From the NCBI GenBank assembly GCA_947396885.1, contig OX377202.1, positions 31,053,407 to 31,117,406 of the forward strand: 64,000 nucleotides of DNA. The letters run 5' to 3'. Below, in pieces: positions 31,501 to 42,272 of the stretch. The DNA comes from Heligmosomoides polygyrus polygyrus (taxonomy: Eukaryota; Nematoda; Chromadorea; Rhabditida; Heligmosomidae). Numbering within the stretch: position 1 is the first letter of the stretch; each line of letters begins with the position of its first letter. A program made the position numbers and the translations under genes. Below the pieces are notes generated by a model, which had not been told where the DNA came from, searched no databases, and saw only the letters and a list, made by a program, of their open reading frames with translations.

Positions 31501-34500
31501 CAGGAAGAAGGATGCAGTAGGGAAAGCAGCTTGATGTGCGCCTTTTGTAGGGACTACGGTCTTCATAAGGTAAGGAATTATTCCCACAGCCATTGACTTC
31601 ATTGCTTCTAAAGCATGAATTTCAGGGACATGCCCATGTGCTCATTGAACGCGAGGCAGACGAACTTCGCGAGAAGTTGCAGGAGTCGATTTCGGAGCTC
31701 ACAAAGTCATTGTCGAAAGTTGATTCATGGAAGCGGCGTTTGCAGATGTCCGTTTACACACCTTTATAAATCAAAATTTTCATTTTGGATTGCGATATGG
31801 GGATATTGGGTCGCACGACCAATGCTATCGTATATCATACTGGGCAGCTACTCATCGGAAGCTGTGTGTTTTCGTCCCGTAATATTTTTGTCCCGATAGC
31901 TAAGCTAATATACTGGGCGCAAATCATTTCAGCTGTACATGTTTCTGAAGAGAACTTTTATTCTGGAGCTAAAATAGTATTCTAATACTAAACGGAAGAA
32001 TTTAATTTGAAAGTCTATGCAGAAAAAAAACTCTGTATGAAGTTTCTTTAACTTTCAGGGTCGCGAGCGATCTATCTAACAGGGAGCGTGGACCATTCAG
32101 CGAAGCCCTTACGCAGGTGTTTGATCTAAGTGCTTATTCCTTGTCTTGGAAACCATCACAATCATTGTAGCTCAAGCAGTAGCGTTCATTATTCTACTAG
32201 ATTTCCGTGGAACAGCTCTCTTTGGTTCTTGTGTGCCTTGGCGTATCGTTCGTTCCATCTAATGTCTTCAAACATCCACCGTCGTCGTTGATCTGCAGAT
32301 TCTTGCCAAATTCTGAAAGGTTCAATACAGTGGATGTTATGATATCGATGTGAAGAGAGTGCAAAGAGCGAATGTCACCCTGGAGCCGTCCACGTAACGT
32401 TTGGGATGGTAGGGTGGAGGCGGAACATGAACGTGGTGGTCCGCGGTAGTCAACTGCAAATCTGTGTCTTGGGAAGCTATCGCTCTCGTATTGCCCAGCC
32501 TTTGTCAAGTGGATCGGTTGAAGGTGGAGTTCAGCCCTGCATACGGAAGACGGGAAACGAACACGATATCGCCATCTCGGTTTCAGCACCATCGAGCATA
32601 TCCACACCGTAAGATAGCCCATCAAAGTATCAAACTACGCTTTGTCTTACACTTAGGTCTGAAGAAGTCATTCAATCCTCCGCTAGACCAGGGCTTCCGT
32701 GACCGCTCCAGTCTTTTGAGACTGGAGCGGTCACGGAAGCCCTGGTCTAGCGGAGGATTCACTAATAGTGAAGTGCTCAGTAGCTGTACAGCGGATTCTC
32801 ACCATTACACAAGAACTCCGTCGCCAACGTGAAGAGTGGGGTAGAAGAGGAGAATACCATATCCGCGAAGCCTTCGGCGGCACCTTTGACAGCGTCATGC
32901 TCGATCTAGAATGGGGAGACGTGGGACGGAAGATCAGCAACTGACTATCTTCGCTTCACAGACGATATGGTGCTCATAACACCGAGCATTAGCCGAGCGG
33001 AACGGTTGCTGTCCTACTTCCGTCGTGTATGTGGAAGAGTTGGATTCTGGCTGAAGATCAGGAGCAGACCTCCAGAATTTAACGAGTTTTGAAGGGGCAA
33101 CCACATTTCAGTCGTGGACAATGTTACGATAGGATGGTTGCGCGAAGATGGCGTGTTCCTTCACTGTTCACTTGCGATCGGTTAGGAAGGCTGCCGAAAC
33201 TATTTAATAGCCACCTGTGTCAACTATTGTTTATATTCCTCCACCCTTTTCCTTCTCCTTAATAACCGAAGTATTCAAGCGGGCGCAGTGTTAGTCCTTT
33301 GTCCTTGTCGCGTGCCAGAGTGTTCTAACGGATATTTCTCGCACGAAGGACAGAAGAGCATCAAGCTTTCATTCTTGATTTAAGATTGATTAACGTTAAT
33401 ATTTGGTAAATTCTAAATGGTCATTAGAATGTGCCGCTCTCCTGTCGATGGGAACAGACCTATTTCCATTTCATCCTAGTTAATTCTCGTTCTTGTGGAG
33501 TTGGCTCTCTGGCTATGTGGTACTGCAACTGTAAAAGGACGTGAACATTGCCGTCTTTATTGAATATTCAGTGTAATTTCCCTTTCAGATTGCCTCCAGC
33601 AAAGTCCGCGCTCGTTTGTATTTGTAAGATACGTGCGCATCTCACAAAGATGAACTTGCGCTGACTTTCAACTTCGTTCGTAGAGCTTCTACTTTTGTTG
33701 GAGTGCATAAGCTTGGCCTTAAGGCCTTGAGAGGCACTTGGAATGCCCATAAATTTTGCAGGTGCATGCACATTTCAATCGTCTCAGAGAGGCACTGAAC
33801 TGCGACGAAGAAGCAGCTGTGAACACACTCACATCTCATGTGAACGCGAGGGTGGCGGCGCTAAATTCTCAGATTGAACAGATGGACAACGCCTCGAATC
33901 GAGTATGGCTTTCCTGGTAGCTCTAAGATGTAAATACTTCGACTTCGTTCCCTCTTCAGCTGAACTCCACTTCATCGGAGCTCCAGCGCAGTATGGTACT
34001 GGATAGGACCCAACTCGTAGAGAGGAAGAACGATCTTCTGACGCTTGCCGAAACTGCCAAGGTTGAAGCTGTGCGTTCTCCAGGTAGGATTTACCTCAGA
34101 GTACAGCGGTGGCTTGCGGACGCAGTCTGTTATACTTCCAGATGAATCACTCGTGTCCTCGCTCATCCCGTACTCCATATCCCGGTCGAACCGCCTTCAC
34201 CTCGGCCACTACGAAGACGCTCGCGTCGTTCTACTAGGCCTGGAGGGAGCTGGCAAGACGACGTTGTTGCGAGCGTTGATGAAGGCTCCACACGTCCCCG
34301 ATATCTCGCCTACATATGGGTACGCTTTCACAACTGCTTGCGGTTTCAACCCTAGTCAAGGCGAGTGTGTTAAGATTCACGGTGGATTCGATCCACTACA
34401 AGAATTTCCGTCTTCACCTGTGGGATGTCAGCGGACTCAATCGCTCTCGAATTATGTGGAAGCATTACCACTCCAACGCTCAAGGTAGCTCTTTCTCCTC

Positions 34501-35513
34501 TTTGCCCTGTCCTTCTGTTTGTCAACGACAGCTTCTGCAGCAATACTCTTCGTCGTGGACAGCAGCGCCTCAGAGAGGTTTCCAGACGTCATCAGGGCCG
34601 TCGAGGAGGTTGTGGAGGACTCGCACGCGGATTCCTGTCAATTCCTTCTAGTCGTCAACAGAAAGTCGTAAGTGTTTCGACGTCTTCCGCCCATCTCCGG
34701 TTCATACACCAGCGGTGTAATGGGGCATCATCTTGCGAGGAGCGGAGGTGGGTGCGGGTTCGGGGCTCACCTGGTTGTAGAGGTTCAATATGGACCGAAC
34801 ATCGTTCTAACAGTTGAAGTCTTGGTGATTGTAGAGCTCCAAATGCTCGCTGTTCATTAGGGTACAACACTCATTCTAGTTCTACAGGTTATAGGACAAG
34901 AACGCAAGTAGTGCAGTTGGAGAACTGACTCTCGTGTTCACCCCGAACCTAGGTTTGAGGGCCAGTCTGCAGGGCTCTTCAGGGTCAGTAAATTGGTACA
35001 TAGCACATTTATATAATAGGATTCCAAGTGGGTCGACTAACGTCGACTATCAGTCATCATTGTCAGGCAGTTGCCTACTGTTTAAGAAAGCATCAAAGGA
35101 AACAGTTTAAATTTAGGAGGATGTAGTCATAAGCCGTGCAAACAATGTACCATTGGCAACACATCCTGCAGCATCGTTTGATGCTTAACATTTGATATAC
35201 CCTCAACAGGTCTCAGCATAGAGCCTCGCTAGAGCCTTGCACTTGCTCAGCGGTAGGGTAAACTGCTTGAGAATTTGATTTGTCAGGCAGTCGAACCTGA
35301 ATCGCGATTCAGCTCGTCGTTGTGTTACGTAGTGGATTTTGTTTCAGAAACGAGCACACAGCACAGCCGTCCGTGTCCTCGCTGCTCGGTTCCGTGTCGC
35401 GTTTCGGGCAGCCGATAAAAGTACACTATGTTGACGCGGCGACTGGTAGGGGTGTCCCCGAGCTGCTCGACTGTCTGGTGGACTCGCTGATTCCTAGAAG
35501 GGACTATCCGTGA
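28551..35513 (+). CDS. arc-1: ARC-1/TRIM23-type RING E3 ligase with ARF-like domain, complete
   Basis: TRIM23 (ARD1) family ubiquitin ligase. Exons: 28551-28629, 28684-28788, 28840-28916, 29025-29131, 31327-31453, 31504-31569, 31626-31747, 32059-32116, 33762-33902, 33960-34070, 34126-34319, 34375-34484, 34541-34667, 35348-35513. The 1590 bp gives 529 residues plus stop, the family length. RING: CNVC, GCGHTICQGC, CPFD. B-boxes: CDEDPCH, FCTVCESHLCE, then EFVCKEEGCS and CAFCRDYGLHK. A coiled coil follows (EADELREKLQESISELTKSL). The ARF-like domain has GLEGAGKTTLL, then PTYGFTVDSI, LWDVSG, ILFVVDSS and NRKS. WDVGG is WDVSG and NKxD is NRKS, so guanine binding may be weak. The exon 10/11 junction (34070/34126) is the least certain. 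Confidence 0.93.
29215..29900. repeat. AT-rich dispersed repeat, family A copy 3
   Basis: Begins near 'ttaattggacatatttcact' and shares 'gaaagtcttccaaatcgctc' and 'attcaaaattcgttttagag' with 2380-2960 and 7580-8535. It lies in the 2.2-kb arc-1 intron. Confidence 0.45.
29905..30350 (-). pseudogene. CR1-like LINE 3' end
   Basis: Minus frame reads RRRRYDLITIYKLINGTWGL, RTNVRSAFFTHRAGSEFLNF and SLRQYKRLIDRHLQEAS then stop, matching the C-terminus of the copy at 62795. An (AAAT)n tail (29925-29942) marks the 3' end. 5'-truncated insertion inside the arc-1 intron. Confidence 0.7.
31118..31205 (+). repeat. SINE body fragment in arc-1 intron
   Basis: 'ggggtcgatgaattgctgcg' and 'ggcttatccatctgctgacc' align with the SINE middle. 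Head and tail are missing. 30350-31118 holds nothing else recognisable. Confidence 0.4.
32590..33180 (+). pseudogene. RTE-type LINE relic in arc-1 intron
   Basis: Plus frames give LGLKKSF then, after a 40-bp hairpin duplication, LRFTDDMVLITPSISRAERL and FRRVCGRVGFWLK. This is the RT active-site region (F-x-D-D) of RTE elements. It has stops, and a perfect inverted repeat replaces the sequence between motifs. 32200-32590 is unassigned and 33180-33760 shows no gene. Confidence 0.65.
32674..32759. repeat. perfect 40-bp inverted repeat with 6-nt loop
   Basis: 32674-32713 and 32720-32759 are exact reverse complements separated by 'ttttga'. It lies inside the RTE relic. Confidence 0.95.
34893..35010 (+). 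repeat. SINE head fragment in the last arc-1 intron
   Basis: 'gcaagtagtgcagttggaga' (A-box-like), 'cgaacctaggtttgagg' (diverged B box) and 'agggtcagtaaattggtac' match the SINE 5' half. Confidence 0.5.
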
Positions 35514-35737
35514 TGCGATTTTAGTCGTCGATTTTTAGTCAACATTCACGTCTGTGATCCAATAGTTTGTACTATTTTAGGTACTCAGTGTTGCCATAGT
35601 TAGCATGTTAAATACTGTTGTAGGTCAAACATCAGATTGGCATTGTTGGTCACAGAGAAGTCAACAAAATTACGTGTATGGGTATCGTTAACTAGTGTGA
35701 CGCTGACGCTTCAAGCTTGTGTTATAAGTTTGTTTAA

Positions 35738-35743
35738 AATAAA
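35738..35743 (+). terminator. candidate arc-1 polyadenylation signal AATAAA
   Basis: AATAAA about 225 bp after the arc-1 stop. 35514-36000 otherwise contains no recognisable feature. Confidence 0.45.
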
Positions 35744-36179
35744 TGCTTGACAATAATGGCTTTTGGTAAACTTGTTCCGGTTCGACACAGAAAAGCACAG
35801 CCACACCAGTATCCAGTCCATGTTTGAAACCTGTTCGCTCAAAAAATTGTACTTTTTGTAGTCTATCGTATCCATTTGTACGCCCCTTGCACACGAAAAT
35901 ATGCTCAGATCGTCATCGAGAGCAGCAGGAATTTTAACTGATGGAAATGAAACAGATTACTATTTAAAGCCATTCTTTGCCAAGAGTTTGTTAGGTAGAA
36001 AGATATTGGCCTGACGTTTCGACTATCTCGTTGTCTGTAGTGGCACGATCAGGGGGATATGCGGAAAAATTTTCGAGAAATGCGGAACACGCAATACGGA
36101 AAGGAAGAACCCAAAAAGTGGGCGGAAACCGAAATACGATACACGGAGATCGAAATGGCGCGAAACTCTTTTTTCACCA

Positions 36180-36184
<5 letters not shown>

Positions 36185-36243
<59 letters not shown>
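36185..36243 (+). repeat. (AT)n microsatellite
   Basis: About 29 AT units without interruption, just before the tandem-repeat region of the Penelope-like element. Confidence 0.97.
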
Positions 36244-36245
<2 letters not shown>

Positions 36246-36439
36246 CGGTTAATGTCACGTGTCCATCACGGGGAGGGGGACTGAAGCCAAGACATGTTTA
36301 CGACAGTGCGGCGTATCCCAGCCGGTCTTTTTTGAGCTTAACCATGGGCGATTGCCGGAGAACTACATGCTTGGCGGCGGATCGTCCAAGTTTACGATAT
36401 ATTCAGCGGGCTATTCATCAGTGTATGAATAGGACCAAG

Positions 36440-36925
36440 CGCGGAGTGTAGGGATTCAGAAGACGCGCCCTAGACGACGTTCAACGTGCGCTAGGATTCA
36501 GAAGACGCTCCCTAGACGTAGTCCAAAGTACGTAGGGATTCAGAACATTGCTGAAGACGTCGTCCAACGTGCGTAGGGATTCAGAAGACGTGCTGAAGAC
36601 GTCCAAGTTACGTAGGGATTCTGAGTTAGGGGAGCCAGTCTAGAGGGGATCAGCAAAGGAAGACCACCAGAGGGTGGGGGGGGGGGGGGTTAGGGGACCA
36701 GTATTTTCCTTCAATATCGCCCAACGTGCGTAGGGATTCATAATACGTGCAGAAGACGTCGTCCAACGTGTATATGAATTCATAAGACGTCCAACTTGCG
36801 TAGCGATTCCGAGTAAGGGGAACAGCAGGAGGGGGACCAGTGAAGAGGGGATCAGCTAAGGAGGACCACTAGAGAGGGAGGGGAGGGAATAAGGGGGACC
36901 AATATTTTCCCTCAATATCGTCCAA
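36440..36925 (+). repeat. tandem repeat array of ~45-50-bp units
   Basis: Units share 'cgtagggattcagaagacg' followed by 'gacgtcgtccaacgtgcg', repeated at least five times between 36446 and 36630. A longer duplication (36630-36710 against 36800-36920) is built from 'gggaccagtattttcc..tc' and G-rich blocks. It is probably a variable 5' region of the downstream retroelement. Confidence 0.75.
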
Positions 36926-37099
36926 TGTGCGTCGAGTTTCTGAAGACCGGTCGCACAAGTCATGACACGTATGTAGGGTTGCTACGCTACGCCTCCGATA
37001 TAGTTAGCTTTTCGGGAGCGCCAACCCCGGGAGGCAGCCCCTCCAAAACCTCTGGTAACCTTCGCACTCGTTAGGGATTTGGCCGTCCTTAACGTTTGA

Positions 37100-39912
37100 T
37101 ATGGGCCAAAAACAAACTCAAACACACGTCACAATCCTCCTTACTTTCAGGTACTGCAATTTCGTAAGTGCAAGATAAATGGCAGGTATAGGATAGAAAA
37201 TTTTGGTACACCCACCACTACCACTCCATGTAATATGACATGTTCAGTGTGTAAGCTGATAGACAAAGATAATTTCGTAAAATGCCATACTACAGATTAT
37301 ATAATTTCTACATATAAAACTAATTTAGCTAACTGTTTGTCGGGTAATGTGGTATATTGTCTTACTTCCGACACTTGTGGTAAACAATATGTTGGTATTA
37401 CTACAAGAAAACTCAAACTTAGAATCAAGGAACATATAAATAATATTCATAAAGACAAAAACGGAAAGATTTTCTACAATCACTTTAATGATAATTGTCA
37501 CAACAGGTCTTTTCGCGTAACAGTTTTAGACAATTTGAAAGAAAACACTGACAGAAGTGTACTAAAGGAAAAAGAACTTTTTTGGATCAAACTTCTTATG
37601 ACTCCTTATCCTTTCGGGTTTAATGATAACATTAAGGGATACGGCAATCTTACACATATAGATAATCCACTTTCTCATAATTCGAACCATCCATTCTTTA
37701 ATCTTAAAATACTAAAGGATCGCTCGAATAGAAACAAAAATCATAGAAGACAGAAAAATAAGGAACGATGTTATGACCTTAGCAATATTGTGAACGAATT
37801 AACAATATTTCTCAATAATCATACGAACACGCCGTATGATTTCTTTAGATTACTGAAATCAAAAACAAAGCAGTACATTAAAACCCTATTTCAAATTACA
37901 CTAAGTAACATGGAATATTTTGTCATTTCTAAAGAGAAGCAAGTCCTATTACTTAGCACCTTATGTTACTTCCACTTTAGTAATTTTGAAACAGCTTGTA
38001 GTAAAAATAAAAAATTATTTAAGAACGACTACACATATTTAAAAATGCCGTATTATAATAATGTACTAGACACTATTAATCTGAATAAAATAGTTAATAG
38101 CAGGCCAGTTATAGGAGTAATAAAGGAGTCTAGTGAAAAGTTGCACAAAACCTTCCGACTATTATTTGAATATGAAAAACCACTCTCCAGTATGTTATTT
38201 AACTACAACTCCTTTATAAATAATATAGATAATACTACAAGTGACGATATATCTTGTAACTGCAAAAATTATAAAAACTTTATAGATCCGTATTACAACC
38301 ATGTTTTAACAGGTGATACTGAAATCTTCAATGGTTTGAAGATACATAAAATTCTTAGTAAAGGAAGAAAATTTAGACCGCCGCCGAAATTCACTACTGA
38401 GGAGATTAAAACTCTCTGGCAAAACCTGTTTAGCGAAGTCATCCTTAAAATGAAAAATAGATATGAGCTCAATTCTCTTAAGCTTAATACAATTAGAACG
38501 ACGTTTAATAAATTCTTTAAAGAACGAAAATACAGAAAACTTTTATATACTAGTAAACCTAATAGAACACTTAATCCTAATAACATGAATACTGATGCTA
38601 ACTTTATTAAAAATTCTTTCATCCTTTGTCCTCTCGATAAAGCATCATCAAACTACGGTATTATCTGTAAACGACTCTACTACGACATAATAAGCAGGGA
38701 GATAGATAACATGAACAATAGCTCTTCAAATGTGTATGTTAAATGTAATATATCCATTAATGATGTCATAGAAAAGCATCATAACTTTTTGAATTCCATT
38801 AATTTGAAACCCAATGTGGAGAGTGCGGTTCCGTTAATTTACTGTACCCAAACTTCATAAAACTCCTGCCAAATTTAGATTTATAACGGATGCATCAAAT
38901 AGTACTATTAAGCCCTTGGCTGTCGAACTTATGAATATACTCACACACGTAAAAAAGCACTTCAAAAACTATGCCTGTTGCGCACAAAACAATAAAAACA
39001 ATAACATATCAAGTTCAATTTGCTCCATTCACAACAATAATCTGAAGCTCTATACTGCTGATTTTGTCGATATGTTTACAAATATTCCACACAACATAAT
39101 TATTGGAAACATATCCGAAATTATTAACATTTGCTTTAAAAATTCGAATAAAAAATTTCTGACGGTTAACCGTTACAGATGTTTTTATAGCGACGAAGCC
39201 TCACATTCTGGTAACTACAGATCATATGCTAAGCAAGACATAATATACATGCTAGATTACTTGTTAAACAACTCCTATTGTAGAGTAGGTAGTTTCATTT
39301 ATAAACAGATAAAAGGTGTTCCACAAGGTGGAAATGCTAGCCCAATTATTGCCGACTTAACACTTTCATTTTTTGAATGCAAATATTCAATTAACAAATT
39401 CCTTCCCAGTAAGGAGTTTCACCCTTTCAGGTACATGGACGACATATTAATTATTCATAATTTAGAAGATAATTGTATAAACGGTATTGTATCAAATACT
39501 TATAAAAATTGTCTAGAAATCAGTAGAACTAATGAAAATTCTGCTGAATGTAATTTCTTGGATTTAGCAATTAATACTTCCGAAGGAGTATTATATACCA
39601 AACAATATAATAAAACAGATTACTTTGACTTTAAAGTGATAAGGTTTTCACACTACGATTCATATATAAGCTATCCCCTTAAAAAAGCCATAATTTATAC
39701 GGAAACCCTTCGCATATCACGTAATTGCACCAAAAAAGATGATTAGTAGCTTGATATCCTCCCTTATTGAACTAAACTATAATAAAAAAATTATTCTGCA
39801 AGGTGTACTGAAGTGCATTCTTCATAACAAAAGCATCACCTACAAGAATGGTTTTTTAAGCTCATATAAAGAAACTCGCAAATTCATACAAAAGCTACTA
39901 GATCAATTCTAG
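37100..39912 (+). pseudogene. GIY-YIG + reverse transcriptase polyprotein of Penelope-like element, two frameshifts
   Basis: Open in frame from 37100; the first ATG is 37235. First comes a Cys cluster (CSVCKLIDKDNFVKCH), then a GIY-YIG nuclease (VVYCLTSDTCGKQYVGITT, RIKEHI, catalytic-type Glu in KEKELFWIK, then TPYPFGFN). A long linker follows, then the RT: VPKLHKTPAKFRFI, motif A TADFVDMFTNIP, motif B GVPQGGNASP, motif C FRYMDDILI, then ECNFLDLAINTSEG. The frame changes near 38838 (before TVPKLHK) and near 39731-39738 at an A6 run; the last segment (SLISSLIELNYNKKI) ends at 39912. In canonical Penelope elements GIY-YIG is C-terminal. The N-terminal position matches the permuted Naiad/Chlamys type. 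No in-frame UGA was seen inside the coding unit. Confidence 0.85.
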
Positions 39913-40047
39913 CCCCTTAGCGGTCAACCACGTTGTCTACTCCCCGCAAAGATCACCTCTGGCCCAATAAACAGTGACCTATACTATCTCCCGCCACACT
40001 TGACCTAGTTATGGGTGTATATAAACCCGGGTCTCGGCGCCTAGGAC

Positions 40048-40099
40048 GTACTACAGCTCCCTGCCCTACTGATGATCCTCGGGGAGATACCTGTAGTAC
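40048..40099 (+). other. stem-loop at the 3' end of the Penelope-like element
   Basis: A perfect 9-bp stem (GTACTACAG/CTGTAGTAC) encloses a second stem CTCCC/GGGAG and a loop with CTGATGA. CTGATGA is the first hammerhead core box, but the expected GAAA box is not found (GATA instead), so ribozyme activity is doubtful. Confidence 0.45.
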
Positions 40100-40833
40100 C
40101 AATATACCACTATACTCCATTGCAGTAATGAATCCTGTATACGGCTAAGAGGTGAAACAGGATATCATCTGCACATTCCTTGAATAAAACAGCATGCAAG
40201 CTTACCTGTTGCAGAAGGATTGTCATAGACGTCGCGGAAACGTGGTGGTACATGGAGTCGGGACTCAGCGTCACATGTGCGTGCTTGACTCTCACTCCAT
40301 TTCTTTGCCAGCACGTAAGGTAGGAAGTATTTGAGGGAGGGAGGAGGAAGAGGTAGAGAGAGTGACCATGGGATTCGGAGCAGTATTTTTGCTGTCGGAC
40401 AGTAAACGGTGTCGACCAATACCGATATGTGTTTCTGCAGATTAAGCAGTTTGGATTGCGACTCTCATGATCTGTTTCTCGCCACGTAGAGAACGGGCAC
40501 TTCGGAGAATAAATCGCGTACATGCGATAGAGGGTGGATGGGCTTCATAGGAGCTGCCCTACCATATCCCGCTGCACTAAACTATATAGTAAAACCGGGT
40601 TTTTAATTAATAAAAGTAATAACGGCTAAAATGGAGGAAGATTGGGGCTGTTCTATTCTTGGGGTTTGGGGCGGGGGGGGGGGAGGCACCCAACCAGATG
40701 TTTGGCGCTGAAAGTCTGGTGGTAGTGATAACTGAGTTGCCGTCAACGAATTTAGGAAGCGGGCAAGGCAGCATGCCACTCTTTGCCAGTAACGCATAGC
40801 AATGAAAAATTCTTGTATTCCTGCCATTACAAA

Positions 40834-41325
40834 GCAAGGAATGCCTTCAGCTTCCCATGGAACTTCGGGACGATAGCTATGCCATGTGAAAGAGCTTGAA
40901 ACGCTGATTACAAATATACCCACCAAATTGGCTGAATGGATCTCCTAGGTGAGTACTGGCCGGTTAAAGATCGGGGTGACAACCGTGTGTCTCCTGCGCT
41001 GATGAAGCAATGGGCGGAGCGTTGCATAGTCAGCGAAGCCATTAGCATGGATGCCAGTTGCGGTGGCGGGCACAGTGGTCGTGTTCTCGCCTTGCAGGAG
41101 GACGGCGACAAGTTTTGGTGCACACCGATGCTGGTATTTTTTGCATTTTGTGACTTATCGTCAGGATACCATTTATCCTCACTTCAAACCCATTTTTTTA
41201 CAAAGGCGTGGCAACATCTGTCATATACCTTTTCCGAGCTCTTCGAAGTAGAATAATAACAATTTTCAATTATCACGTGCGGTAAGTCAAAATCTGATCC
41301 TAGATTCGTGACAGCACCACAACAG
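40834..41325 (+). repeat. left arm of a ~0.5-kb-armed foldback element
   Basis: Aligns with the reverse complement of 41797-42272 over nearly its whole length, with about 15-25% differences by eye ('gtgaaagagcttgaaacgct', 'gatgaagcaatggg.ggagcg', 'ccgatgctggtattttt'). The spacer 41326-41796 shows no ORF of note. 40100-40833 holds a G run and no recognisable gene. Confidence 0.7.
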
Positions 41326-41796
41326 TAATAATAGTACCATAATGTTTGCCGGTGAAGGGTGATGACCGAAGTGCCATGCCATTTAGGGTGAAAACCAATC
41401 GAGTTTGTTACGCTTCGAATGGGCTACACAGCAAATCAAGATATCGATGTTGTTACGTCCATTTGTTTTCAGTAAAGAGAAGCATTAGTTTTTAGCTTGT
41501 GAGCACTGTATTTCTCCTACACGTTTTTGAAATCCTCCATCATTGTTAAAGGTTGGCACATCGGTAGACACTCCGACAAGTTGGACGCTGACTCCGTTCA
41601 TTTAAAGAAAAAATCTGGTATTTCAGTGTGGCACTGCCTTTCATCTTGAAATGACTGCGCTGTTGAAAAACCATCTGACATTTGTTTAGGAATTTCCACC
41701 TTCTTACGGCAGGTTAAGGTATAATAAATAGATATGAATAAAAGAGGGTGATGAGGTCATAGGCACTAATTTCGCCCAAACTTTGTGCATGGGGGT

Positions 41797-42272
41797 TACT
41801 TGGAGCGCTGATAACGAATCTGGCATCAGATTTTGACCAACCGTAGGTGATAATCAAAATCTGTTTTCATTCCACCTCGAAAAGTTTGGAAAGGACATAT
41901 ATGGTAGTTGTTGCCAGGCGTTTCTTCAAAATGGGTTTGAAATGAGGATAAAGGATATCTTTGACGACAAGTCACGAAATGCAAAAATACCAGCATCGAC
42001 GGGAACCAAAACCTATCGCCGTTCTCCTGAAGCACTATACTGCGCCGCCGTAATTAGTACCGTTGATGAGGATTACGCTGATTACGCAACGCTCCATCCA
42101 TTGCTTCATCAGCGTACGCGGTTGTGAACTCGATCTTTCACCGGCCAGCACTCGCTTATGAGATCAGTTTAGCAAATTTGGAGGGTATACATGCAATCAG
42201 CGTTTCAAGCTCTTTCACACGGCATAAGTCTCGTCCCCAAGCTCCATGGGAAGCAGAAGGCATTTCCTGGTA
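41797..42272 (-). repeat. right arm of the foldback element
   Basis: Inverted partner of 40834-41325. Its inner end carries the dispersed 'cgaatctggcatc' block shared with 1240, 16775 and 52995. 42273-44200 contains no gene I recognise. Confidence 0.7.

Larger units (their letters stand above)
36955..40100 (+). mobile_element. Penelope-like retroelement with N-terminal GIY-YIG (Naiad-like)
   Basis: Contains one coding unit (37100-39912) with a low-GC composition unlike its flanks, a GC-rich leader (36960-37080) and a short 3' region ending in a hairpin. Flanking 'gacgtttcgac' near 36013 resembles motifs at Penelope-type termini, but the exact ends are not determined. There is no evidence of a host function. 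Confidence 0.8.

Noticed and set aside
34071..34096. Very short introns (16-25 nt) in arc-1 using the acceptor before 34097
   Set aside because: Below a plausible intron size. A 55-nt intron (34071-34125) keeps frame and a better length.
38293..38622. 109-codon minus ORF inside the Penelope-like element
   Set aside because: Shadow of the plus-strand reading frame with clear GIY-YIG and RT motifs.
40110..40523. 137-codon minus ORF
   Set aside because: No recognisable domain, signal or splice context; composition looks like chance.
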